Source of the DNA: Strongylocentrotus droebachiensis
Lineage: Eukaryota > Echinodermata > Echinoidea > Camarodonta > Strongylocentrotidae
Assembly: GCA_035222895.1 (NCBI GenBank)
Contig: JAVYIG010005311.1
Location: forward strand, 1-64,000
Direction: 5' to 3'
DNA: 64,000 nt
Shown here: positions 1-9,929 of the stretch, piece after piece
Layout: each line of letters begins with the position of its first letter
How positions within the stretch are numbered: the stretch's first letter is position 1
The notes under the pieces: generated by a model
Told to the model about the DNA's origin: nothing
Seen by the model: only the letters and a program-made list of their open reading frames with translations
Database searches by the model: none
Translations under genes and position numbers: made by a program

Positions 1-530
1 CACAGAAAACAGTGTACAATTATGAATTTGTTACTCTTGCTAAAATACCATGGAATAAGAAAGGGGGTATGCCAGCACATTTATATACTAAAAAATGTAA
101 CTTTTGGCTAAACATTTATTTAACTTTTTTTAATCGCGATTTATTTTTTGCCCAAATATGTATTATCTTATAATTAACCTTTCAATTGGTATAGTTTTTA
201 TCATGAGTTTGAAGTGAAAAACCGGTTTAAAATACAATTTTTTATTATACTCTATTATATTTTGTTACATGTGATTTCTGGAAGACAAATACACTCGATA
301 CTTGATATTTGATACTTGATTTGAATGTTTGATATAATCCACGCATTTTCAGTTTTTAATTTCTAGTTCTAGAAAAGCAAATAGACGAGCTTTCTTACTG
401 CAGTAGATGGGTGACAAACATTGAACAGAGATGTAGACGGCAATCACCAAAAACTGCGACATGGTAGGCCTATCCATTTTCAGCATTTAGTTTGCTAGGT
501 TCCTGGAAAGAAAGACAAAAACAGATGCAG
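1..530. other. AT-rich sequence without recognisable gene
   Basis: No ORF of note and no repeat structure that I recognise. This is the left flank of the LINE 3' tail that begins at 531. Confidence 0.5.
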
Positions 531-1134
531 AATAATAATAATAATAAATTACATTTAAAAAGCGCTTAATACAATGTTTCTAAGCGCTTAACATACAAGT
601 AAGGTACAACATAAAATAAACATACAGCAATAATAATACATGTACATAATTCTAATAATAACATTACAGATAATTAAAACTGCCCTATAAATTACTATTA
701 CCGGTAAACAAAAAATACTTCAAACTTGCCTTAAACGACTCTACAGATGGGGACTGACGAATAATAATTGGTAAACTGTTCCATAATTTAGGGGCTGCAA
801 TGGCAAAAGTAGGATCTCCGTAACGGGTATTGGTTCGGGGACCAGGGGCGTATTGGAAATTAGCATGTGTAGTTGACCGTAATGAACGTGATGGAACAAT
901 AGGTTTGAGAAGGTCGTTTAAATATGATGGAGCATAACCATGTTAATTTTGAATACTAACAAAAGAATCTTAAATTGAATGCGAATTAAAATAGGTAGCC
1001 AATGAAGAGATCTAAGAATAGGAGTTATGTGTTCATATTTTCTGGTTGTGGTAATGAGACGGGCTGCCATGTTCTGAATACGTTGGAGTGGAGAAATGGT
1101 GGAATCTGGTAAGCCAAAGTACAATCCGTTACAA
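531..1134 (-). mobile_element. L2/CR1-like LINE, 3' part (ORF2 C-terminus and tail)
   Basis: Read on the minus strand, this encodes the C-terminal end of a non-LTR reverse transcriptase: NGLYFGLPDSTISPLQRIQN, then HITPILRSLHWLPI, then (after a frameshift near 950) an end of the form APKLWNSLPIIIRQSPSVES...FLF. A 3' UTR follows with a TTAAGCGCTTAGAAAC-type stretch and an (ATT)n tail at 531-546. The coding frame continues exactly into the LINE fragment at 6006-6718 once the insertion 1135-6005 is removed (...SHLDYCN | GLYFGLPDS...). It is therefore one element in two pieces. It is frameshifted and 5'-truncated, so dead. Confidence 0.88.
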
Positions 1135-1404
1135 CAGGCGCGGATCCAGGATTTTCCAATAGGGGGGGCCGGAAATTTGAAAATTGCGCAGATCATTTTT
1201 CAAGGTCATATTAAAAGCACCATACCGGTACAATTTTTAACATTTTCATCGGGGGGGGGGGGGGGGCTATAGCCTCTTGCCCGAAAAAGTAATTTTCTGG
1301 TTTCACAATTCGGCTAGTGAGCGAAGCGAGCGAGCAACAATTTGAGCAAGTATGTATTTTGTGAAAGTGTTATTTATCACCGAAATAAACGTGAAAAGAT
1401 ATCA

Positions 1405-2755
1405 AAAACTCGAATTCGGGCAGCTCGCTGTCCCCCCCCCTCCCCCCCCCCCCCCCCCATTACAGTTTCCCCCCTCTTGCGCGAAGCGTGGAAGCTTTGA
1501 CCTTTCATTAAATTATAAGAGAAAGAAGACGATTCGTTTTACCATTTTCGACTCTTAATCCTTGTTTGAATGCAGCCCCCCCCCCCCCTCTCGCGCGAAG
1601 CGCGAAAGCTTTGCCCTTTCATTAATTATTAGAGAAAGAAGATTTGTTGTACCATTCTCGACTCTTATTACTTGACTGAATTCAGCCCCCCCCCCTCCCG
1701 CGCGAAGCTTTCATAGTTTAATGAAATTGTTAGAGAAAGAAATTGATTCGTTGTTCCATTCTCGACTCTTAATCGTTGTCTGAATTCAGTTCCCCCCCCC
1801 CCCCTCCTGCGCTTTGCGCGGAAGCTTTGACCTTTGTCATTAAATTATTAGAGAAAGAAGACGATTCGTTGTACCATTTTCGACTCTTAATCTTTGTCTG
1901 AATTCAGTTTCCTCCCGCCCGCGCGAAGCGCGGAACCTTTGCCCTTTCATTAATTATTAGAGAAAGAAGATATGTTGTACCATTCTCGACTCTTATTACT
2001 TGACTGAATTCAGCCCCCCCCCCCTCCCGCGCAAAGCTTTCATAGTTTAATGAAATTTTTAGAGAAAGAAGATGATTCGTTGTACCATTTTCGACTCTTA
2101 ATCTTTGTCTGAATTCAGTTTTCTCCCGCCCGCGCGAAGCGCGGAACCTTTGCCCTTTCATTAATCATTAGAGAAAGAAGATTTGTTGTACCATTCTCGA
2201 CTCTTATTACTTGACTGAATTCATTCCCCCCCCCACCCTCCCGCGCGAAGCTTTCATAGTTTAATGAAATTGTTAGAGAAAGAAATTGATTCGTTGTTCC
2301 ATTCTCGACTCTTAATCCTTGTCTGAATTCAGTTCCCCCCCCCCTCCTGCGCTTTGCGCGGAAGCTTTGACCTTTGTCATTAAATTATTAGAGAAAGAAG
2401 ACGATTCGTTGTACCATTTTCGACTCTTAATCCTTGTCTGAATTCAGTTTCCCCCCGCCCGCGCGAAGCGCGGAAGCTTTGCCCTTTTATTAATTATTAG
2501 AGAAAGAAGATTTGTTGTACCATTCTCGACTCTTATTACTTGACTGAATTCAACCCCCCCCCCCTCCCGCGCGAAGATTTCATAGTTTAATGAAATTATT
2601 AGAGAAAGAAGATGATTCGTTGTTCCATTCTCGACTCTTAATCCTTGCCTGAATTCAGTTCCCCCTCTTGCGCTTTGCGCGGAAGCTTTGACGTTTCATT
2701 AAATTATTAGAGAAAGAAGACGATTCGTTGTACCGTTCTCGACTTGTCAGAACTT
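1405..2755. repeat. Tandem array of ~110-bp repeat (array 1)
   Basis: About 12 degenerate copies. Each copy has a poly-C block, a TCCTGCGCGAAGCGCGGAAG-like palindromic core, a CTTTCATTAAATTATTAG step, GAGAAAGAAGACGATTCG, and TCTCGACTCTTAATCC before the next poly-C. The GAGAAAG word recurs about every 100-120 bp (1519, 1632, 1732, 1851, 1961, 2060, 2173, 2274, 2391, 2501, 2601, 2712). Copies alternate between a longer and a shorter type, which suggests a higher-order unit. The open frames here are by-products of the array. Confidence 0.85.
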
Positions 2756-3200
2756 TCAAAATGTTTCTTTTCTGCTCATTTTTCGTCCTATGTCCTCTTA
2801 CTGCCCCTACCGCCCCTGGCTACGCGCCTGCTTTAAAGGGAAAATGAAACAATCATGATTGTGATAGCACACAATTAGGTTAGTTGAAATGAAAGGGAAA
2901 AAAGATCTATTACACCAACCATGGATAAATCACGGCCGGGAGCGTCATAGTTTTGTGTTATCGGGCGAGGGCCGGGGCGTAGCGACCAAGCGAGATTTTG
3001 CAATGTTGAATGCTGAAATTATGCATTCTAGAAAATCCCTAAGCCCAATATGTACGTTCTTTCCGTTATATTTCTTTTTAGCTATATTTATAAATTTTCT
3101 GGGGACGTGTCCCTCTAGCGGGCCCAGGATTGCCGCCCCTGTCCATGATTACTACCAACATGAGTTCAAATACAAGCACAAGCCAGTTGGTATGAGCTGA

Positions 3201-3270
3201 ATCCAAATGAAGGGCAACATAGGAGTTGTGCGCTTCACAACTCCTATGTTGCCCTTCATTTCATTTGGAT
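3201..3270. repeat. Near-perfect 30-bp-arm hairpin
   Basis: The left arm 3201-3230 begins ATCCAAATGAAGGGCAAC. The right arm 3236-3270 is its reverse complement except for a 5-base duplication (TTTCA) near the outer end. The loop is 5 bases (CGCTT). It lies inside the big insertion. Confidence 0.9.
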
Positions 3271-3629
3271 TCCCTACCGTTAATTTAAAATTTGACGGTT
3301 GAGTATATAACTTCTATTTAAAAGACATCCAAAATATTGTGCCCTTTTCAAATTTCTCACTAAAGAGTGATGACCGCAGGGGCTGTTCTTAACGTTTAAC
3401 TTTGAATCCGCGGCTCGAGATTTTATGCGGCCGGCCCGGCCCCCCTCTATTCGATAACGTTTGCCAAGCCTTCTGGAATGACCCCAAATCTCCCGATTAC
3501 AGTTTTCCCTTATTCGTCGTTACTGTCACTTAGCGCCATTTCCTTGTCTTTCCCCCTTTCTCATCCGACTTTTCTTCCCCCCCCCCCCACCCACTCAGTG
3601 ATATCTAGGGTACGCGCATGTATGTTCCC

Positions 3630-5625
3630 CAGGCGCGGATCCAGGATTTCTTAGGGGGGGGGGCCCAAATTTGAAATTATCTGAGCCAAATATTGGTACG
3701 TAATGGTGACCAACAGTGACGTAATGCGGGGGGGGTGGGGTCGGTGCAGGGAGTGGCGAGTTTACCCCTCCCTCCTCTTTGACGATTTATTAAATTATTA
3801 GAGAAAGAAGACGATTCGTTGTAGAGTTCTCGACTCTTGATGCTCGTCTGAATTCAGGTTCCCCCCCCCCCTCCTGCACGAAGCGCGGAAGCTTTTAAAT
3901 TTCCTTAAATCATTAGAGAAAGAAGACGATTCGTTGAACCGTTCTCGACTCTTAATCCTTGTCTAAATTCAGCCCCCCCCCCCCCCCTCCTGCACGAAGC
4001 GCGGAAGCTTTTAAATTTCATTAAATCATTAGAGAAAGAAGACGATTCGTTGTACCGTTCTCGACTCTTAATCCTTGTCTAAATTCAGCCCCCCCCCCCT
4101 CCTGCGCGAAGCGCGGAAGCTTAGACGTTTCATTAAATCATTAGAGAAAGAAAACGAGTCGTTGTACCGTTCCCGAAAATTAAGTTTTTCCCCACCCGCG
4201 CGAAGCGCGGAAAATTTTACGATTTATTAAATTATTAGAGAAAGAAGACGATTCGTTGTAAAGTTCTCGACTCTTAATCCTCGTCTAAATTCAGGTTCCC
4301 CCCTCCTGCACGAAGCGCGGAAGCTTTTAAATTTCCTTAAATCATTAGAGAAAGAAGACGATTCGTTGTACCGTTCTCGAATCTTAATCCTTGTTTAAAT
4401 TCAGCCCCCTCCCCCCTCCTGCGCGAAGCGCGGAAGCTTTGACGTTTCATTAAACTTTTAAAGAAAGAAGACGATTCGTTGTACCGTTCTCGAAAATAAT
4501 CCTCGTCTGAATTCAGTTCCCCCCCTCCTGCACGAAGCGCGGAAGCTTTTACGATTCATTAAATCATTAGAGAAACAAGACGAATCGTTGTACAGTTTTC
4601 GACTCTTAACCCTCGTCTGAATTCAGGTTCCCCCCTCCCGCGCGAAGCGCGGAAGCTTTTAAGTTTCATTAAATCATTAGAGAAAGAAGACGATTCGTTG
4701 TACCGTTCTCGAAAATAGTCCTCATCGGAATTTAGTGCCCCCTCCGTCCCGACCCTGGTGGGGTCAAGACGGCGGAGCCAGCCCCGGAAGCTCAGGGGTT
4801 TTAGGCGTTTAAGTACGGTCAGATGAGCATTTTTTTGTATACCTTATTATTTTGTGACACTGGCAGGACACTTTTTGGCGTGGGTCCGGGGGCGGAGCCC
4901 CGAAAAATCAGGTGTTTTAGGCATTAAATTACCGTCAGATGAGCATATTTTGATGCCTCATTATTTTTTTACACTGGCAGTTAACTATTCTTTCTTTCTT
5001 GCTCTCATTCTTTTTTATTTCTCTTTAATATACTTTTTCAAAAAAAAGTGTGGGGGGGGGGGGAGGGAGCTCGAGGCTCCCGATCCCCGCCGTACCTCGG
5101 GCCCTGACTGACATTAAGAATCTCAAGAATCATATTTTTTGCCTGGTTGTAAATTTAGGAATTTGTCATTTTCCAACAAACACATAAAGAAGTATAATTT
5201 ACTAAAAAGCGACGAAAAATCTCGGAAATTATGTCATTTCAGCATTATTTGTAATCCTCCGTTATGGAATTAGTAATAAACCACATTTGAATTTGTTTTC
5301 CCCCAAGCCCCCCCTCCCCCCCCCCCCCTATCAGTACGCCAGTATCTCCTCTTTTCCTTTTTTCTTTCCCTTTCCTTCCTTCTCTCTTATTTTTTTGATT
5401 GGGGGGGGGGGGGGGTTCAACAGCCTTGGAGGCAAGGCCCTTTCGGCCCCCCGATCTCCTTCTTCCCCCGTTTCTTTTCTTCTTCCTCTTCTTTCTTTCC
5501 CTTTCTCTCCTCTTTCCCTTTTCCTTCTTTTCCTTTCTTCTCTCTTTTTTTTTTTTTTTTTTTTTGCGGGGGGGGGGGGGGGGGGCCAAGGCCCGCTCTG
5601 CCCCCCCCCCCTGGATCCGCGCCTG
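3630..5625. mobile_element. Nested CAG...CTG element, ~2.0 kb
   Basis: The left end CAGGCGCGGATCCAGG at 3630 and the right end CCTGGATCCGCGCCTG at 5610-5625 are perfect 16-bp inverted repeats. GTTCCC occurs directly outside both ends (3624-3629 and 5626-5631). It lies wholly inside the 1135-6005 insertion and contains the second ~110-bp repeat array. It looks like a younger copy of the same family inserted into an older one. Confidence 0.68.
3785..4740. repeat. Tandem array of ~110-bp repeat (array 2)
   Basis: About 9 copies of the same unit as array 1 (poly-C, GCGCGAAGCGCGGAAGC core, ATTAGAGAAAGAAGACG, TCTCGACTCTTAATCC). The GAGAAAG word recurs at roughly 3801, 3916, 4029, 4144, 4240, 4343, 4461 (variant), 4569 and 4679. 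Copies here carry more TGCACGAAGCG variants than array 1. Confidence 0.85.
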
Positions 5626-5960
5626 GTTCCCTCTCTTTGAAAGCACCCCTCTATCTCCGGTGTGTATAGTCAGTACGGGCCGGATTTTTGTGTATTACGG
5701 GCCGGACATTGTTGCGTGAAAAGTAACTCTTTATCGGAAATTTTGGGAACACAAATTCGGTCCCTCCGACCCCAGAGTGGGAGGGAGGGGGGGGGGGGGC
5801 TTTCTTCTTTATCTTTTCTCTTCTCTTTTCTTTTCTCTTCTTTTTTCCTTTCTCTTCTCCTTTCTTTTCTCTTCTCCTTCTTTTTCTCCTCTTCTCCTTT
5901 CTTTTTTTCTCTTCTATTCTTACTCTTTTTTTTTCCCTTTTTTTTTGCGCCGCCAAAAGG
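5335..5960. repeat. Pyrimidine tracts separated by poly-G/poly-C runs
   Basis: Long TTCTTTTCC-type tracts alternate with runs of 10-16 G or C. Low-complexity frames on both strands here (Lys/Glu/Arg- or Ser/Phe/Pro-rich) have no coding support. Confidence 0.7.
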
Positions 5961-6005
5961 GGGGCCGCGGCCGTTTCGGCCCCCCCCCCCCTGGATCCGC
6001 CACTG

Positions 6006-6718
6006 GTTACAATAATCTAAATGGGAAGTCACAAAAGCGTGGATCAATCGTTCTGTAGACTGTCTGTCCAAATATTTTCGAAGTTTACTAATCCTGGAGA
6101 TACCAAAGGCAGCCGTCCGACAAGTATTCCTGATGTGTTGTTTCATATTCAGTACATTATCAACAGTAACGCCGAGGTTACGAACTACTTTTGAAGGTAC
6201 GATTTCAATGCCAGCAGCATCCAAGCACGGCAGACTGCAAGAACTTCTAAACTGCGAGGTGATGTGTAGTACCTCAGTCTTAGATTGATTTAACTTGAGT
6301 TTATTCGAAGAAGACCAGGACATGACATCGGAGACGCACTCGCTCAGTTTATGCATAGAGCCTACGTGATCTGTGGATGTCATGGTCACATACAACTGGG
6401 TGTCGTCGGCGTACATGACATGATGTCCCGATGGGAAGAGATGACCGCACTCAACGGACCAGTGTACAGGATGAACTCCAGTGGTCCTAGGACTGACCCT
6501 TGAGGAACACCCCAGGGCAGGGGAAACGATCTGGAAATAGAGTCATTTACAACGATGTGCTGTTTGCGATTATCCAAGTACGACTCCAGCCACTTCAGAG
6601 CACACCCCTTGATGCCATAGCTTCGCAGGAAACGATCAATCATAGTTGTATGGTCAATAGAGTCAAACGCAGCAGTGTAATCAAGGAGCACCAGCACAGC
6701 CTCATAAAGTTGGTAGCT
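6006..6718 (-). mobile_element. L2/CR1-like LINE, reverse-transcriptase part (5'-truncated)
   Basis: The minus strand encodes an RT palm: LLDYTAAFDSIDHTTMIDRF, WLESYLDNRKQHIVVND, GVPQGSVLGPLEF, then (after a frameshift) MYADDTQLYVTM with the YADD catalytic box, followed by NQSKTEVLHI, NLGVTVD and HAFVTSHLDYCN. The frame then runs into the 1135-6005 insertion and resumes at 1134. The 5' end is lost near 6718, which is typical 5' truncation. L2/CR1-like is judged from motif style and the 3' tail, not from alignment. Confidence 0.9.
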
Positions 6719-8235
6719 TAAAAAGTGTTATATTAATTCACATTTCGTTATGACCATGTAACAGGAGCAAGAGACAGCTTTCAAATAAAAAAGAGAATTT
6801 AGTTCTGGTAAAGTTCTGGTAAAGTTCTGGTAAAGATGAAAAATAATTTGTGAACTGTTTTATCTTTTATGTCGGTTAAGAGTAAAGAAAGTTTCCTGAG
6901 AAAGAAAACTCTTTAAATGCCCTCCTATACGGAATACATGAAAGGTTTTTGACAAACATCAATGACATAATGTGTGTGTAGTCCCATATACCCGTTTCGG
7001 TATGAATTATATAATAAAGTCAGAGTGAGTCAATTTCTTGGTTATTTTGATTATTCCAAACCTTCACAACATACGCCAATTCATTTGCCTTTCCAAACTT
7101 CTTTCGGATCTTTTTTCGAATTGCGATCACGGGACAAGTACTCAACGTTATCAAAGCTTTTTATACAAACATCAATTTTTCCGAAAGTAGATTCCATAGT
7201 TATATTACACATAAACATTAAAGATCAAATGGAGTATTGATCAAGGAAGCGATTATTAAAGAAAGCAACTGTTTAGAAGTTATTCTCAATCGTTGATTGA
7301 GTTTTGAATAGCAACATAGGTAGTTTAATAACGTTTTTGAAACATGATTGATCAAACTTTGCTGAAAACCACAAGCCATGAAAGCAATGACGCAGAAATG
7401 GGTACATATGACTACATCGAGAAATGGCATAAAAATTTGGAGTCAGAAATTAGTCAGAAATGGTCAACTGGTTGTTAGTTTATCTGGGTTTTCTAGTTTT
7501 ATCAAGTAAATATCTTGTCCTTTAATTATCATGAGATATGTCGAAGAATAAATCTCACCTCTGAAGTATGCAAAAGATTATAATATGTTTGTACATTTGA
7601 CAGTCTAATATAGAGAAGCAAGCATACAATTAGAAAATTTGACTCACAGTCCGTCAGGAATTGGTTCGTAGGCAAAAGTGTTCGTAGGGATAACAGCTGG
7701 GGATATGCAGTGAAACCGTCGCTAGTTATTTGCTACTGTCATTTATTATAATGCATCATTCATTTATAAGTAAATTGGAATGAGATAAAGGATAGAGAAA
7801 GAAATAGATAGGGAGAGGAAACGAGAGTAGGGTGCGTTAAACAACTGTGACTAGAAGAAACATCACTTCTATATGTACATATCGAACCGACGAACCGCTT
7901 TATACGAACGTGATTTGCGGGATGTCACGTTTATCAACCCCTCACGATTCGAAATGAAAGCCTTGTCCCTTCGCTGCTGCTTTGCGCCGTTTAGCCCGGG
8001 AAGCAGATAGTTGCTCGGAGGTTCACTATCTAGAGCGCGCACTGTTTTCGATCTTACTATTACTACGTACCTACGCTACGTACTAGTAACATTGTCCGTT
8101 TAAAAGATTTAAGTTCCTCTTACTTATTGGGTTCTGCCCACGGGAGCAGCAAACACCTGAGTTCATCGGCATCCCAGTTTGAACCTTTTCGGCTTTGAGC
8201 TCGCACTGACAGACATAATTATATTGTAAACAGTG
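6719..8235. other. Non-coding stretch with one dispersed-repeat copy
   Basis: No supported gene. There are three tandem copies of a 12-base TTCTGGTAAAG-containing unit at about 6803-6836. The block 6790-7110 resembles those at 45885-46010 and 49960-50260 (shared words include GTGTAGTCCCATA and TTCCAAA.CTTCACA). From 7900 to 8100 the base composition is less AT-rich, but I see no gene. Confidence 0.5.
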
Positions 8236-8239
8236 TCGT

Positions 8240-8545
8240 AATGAGCAAGAACGTTTTTGGGGGGTGCTGACAAAAAATCCGCATCACCCCACACTAACAT
8301 GCAGCCCTGCAGAACGTTTTTCAAAGTGGGGTCTAGGGGAAAAGCCCCGGTGGGGTGCAAGGGGCGGAGCCCCCGAAGCTCAAGGGGTATGGGCATTAGT
8401 GGCGGATCCAGGAAATTCTTACCGGGGGGGCGCAAAATGGCATGGGGTGCAAATATATGTAAAACGATGAAGCGACAGAGCGAGGCTCTAGCGGCGAGGG
8501 GGCGTAGCGATCGAGCGGGGGTTGGTCTTATTACAACTTTAACAT
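8240..8545. mobile_element. Degenerate piece of the CAG-ended element family
   Basis: AGTGGCGGATCCAGG at 8399-8413 matches the family left end. It is followed by a poly-G run and GAGCGAGGCTCTAGCGGCG / GGGGCGTAGCGATCGAGCG words like those at 1320-1340 and 2960-2990. The GGGGCGGAGCCCCCGAAGCTC just before it matches internal sequence near 4780 and 4890. No matching right end was found. Confidence 0.55.
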
Positions 8546-8807
8546 GACACAGGTCACTAGACACATGCAGAACATGGCGCGCGTTATCGCTCTGAACCGG
8601 AAATTAGCCTGGGAAGGTCCGAAATATAAACGCGTTTAAAAACAGCTAAGCGTGTATCATCTCTCTGAAACGTGATTCTTGCCCATTCTCACATTCAAAA
8701 GGCACCTTTTTCTTTTTATCTAAAGACGTATTAAAATGTGCTTGCGTTTATCAACATGCAAATTTGCCTGAAATTGTAGGCCAGAAAAAAGTTCATAAAC
8801 GCACAGG

Positions 8808-8810
<3 letters not shown>

Positions 8811-8841
<31 letters not shown>

Positions 8842-8856
8842 AAGAGAGAGAGAGCG
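8811..8856. repeat. (AG)n microsatellite
   Basis: A run of AG dinucleotides with few interruptions. Confidence 0.9.
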
Positions 8857-9192
8857 CTGATAGTTATGGTTCATGAAACGAAATATGAAATATATCATGA
8901 TCTGATAGTATAGGAATAAAACAGAGAGAAGGAATTGGCATACAATTGGAATATGAACTGTATTGTTTTATATCAAGTTAGTTGTAAATAAATGCGTTTT
9001 GAACCGACCGATAAATATCTACATTCTAATAATGTTAGACACCTAAAGGGGGGCTTTTTAATTGGGCAAAAACACATATTATTTCATATAAGATTAGTTT
9101 TATCCTGGTGCTGTGTCTTATCGCGTTGTTTGTGTTCTTTAGACTTTACTGCTTTAACTTTTATCATTCCTACCCCCTTCTCTCCATAAAGA

Positions 9193-9348
9193 GTGGTGGA
9201 TATATATATACATATAAGTGCGAGAATTCTCAACTCTGTCATGACAACGAGTGTTCCAGAATATGTAGGAGTGAAGAAAAAGGTCTAGGAACGTTCCTAG
9301 ACCTTTTTCTTCACGCCTATATATATATTTATATACCACCTTGGTATC
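9193..9348. repeat. Nested inverted repeat with perfect 44-bp palindrome
   Basis: 9271-9314 is a perfect palindrome: arms of 22 bases starting GTGAAGAAAAAGGTC and meeting at GGAAC|GTTCC with no spacer. An outer, AT-rich inverted pair (GGTGGATATATATATAC at about 9195 and TATATTTATATACCACC ending about 9342) encloses it. It may be a foldback or MITE-like element. Confidence 0.85.
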
Positions 9349-9388
9349 CCTCCTCACACGCATAAAAATACACACACATACACACATA

Positions 9389-9389
<1 letters not shown>

Positions 9390-9417
<28 letters not shown>
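9390..9417. repeat. (CT)n microsatellite
   Basis: Uninterrupted CT dinucleotides after a CACACATA stretch. Confidence 0.9.
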
Positions 9418-9419
<2 letters not shown>

Positions 9420-9529
9420 TTCCTCGGGATCTAGGCCAAGATCAAAACAACGATATATTTATACTTTGTTTAATTTTCCTTGCATTAATTCAAAAAGAAA
9501 CGAGAACAACCGCAAAGAGCAATAATCGA

Positions 9530-9805
9530 AAAACAAATGAGGGGATTTCCCCTTCTAAAATGCTCGTTATAAGGGACACTTGAACACCAATACAATAAAT
9601 CACGGTTCGGTGAAAATTAACAATCATGTTTTGCCGAGAACATGTTATTTGCGAGTCGACATATTCCTGCTCAGTGTAGGAACAAAAATATGAATGATAT
9701 TCTGTACATTGTAACCTTGATGACTCTTCTTTTTTTCACCCTTTGTCGAATTTCCCCTTTTCAACTAATTCTTTCCATATGGTTACATGACAGCGTAAGC
9801 CTCTT
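9530..9805 (+). repeat. Dispersed repeat family A, copy 1
   Basis: Diverged copy of the sequence at 14150-14480. Shared words in order are GGGGATTT.CC, CAATAAAT.ACGGTTCG, AACAATCATGTTTTGCCG, GATATTCTGT, CCTTGATGACT / CCTGATGACTT, GTCGAATTT, GATTCTTTCCATA-type words and ACGACAGCG / ATGACAGCG. No coding frame is conserved between the two copies. Confidence 0.7.
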
Positions 9806-9929
9806 TGTATTGTATGCTAAATATACTTTGAGGGCACGTTCAACAACAATGACTCCATTGTAAAAAAAAGAGGTTGAGCATGGTCTTCAATCCAAATACA
9901 TTCCTATGAAATATTTTCACAAGCAATGA

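Larger units (their letters stand above)
1135..6005. mobile_element. 4.87-kb insertion with hAT-like CAG...CTG inverted ends
   Basis: The left end reads CAGGCGCGGATCCAGG and the right end CCTGGATCCGCCACTG, which are imperfect inverted repeats. GTTACAA flanks it on the left (1128-1134) and GTTACAAT on the right (6006-6013), a target duplication of 7 bp, or 8 bp with one change. It sits inside a LINE codon run (SHLDYCN/GLYFGLP), so the boundaries are set by the host element. No transposase frame is visible. The inside is poly-C/poly-G, two arrays of a ~110-bp repeat, pyrimidine tracts, a hairpin and a nested copy with similar ends. The hAT assignment rests on the CAG ends and on the clear 8-bp duplication of a sibling copy at 26100. 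Confidence 0.72.

Noticed and set aside
1352..4740. Possible CRISPR array, because of regular ~110-bp repeats
   Set aside because: The whole unit is repeated, with no unique spacers, and the setting is eukaryotic and transposon-bound.
5245..6015. Several 90-130-residue open frames rich in Lys/Glu/Arg or Ser/Phe/Pro
   Set aside because: They translate pyrimidine tracts and poly-G/C runs inside the transposon, overlap on both strands, and have no domain.
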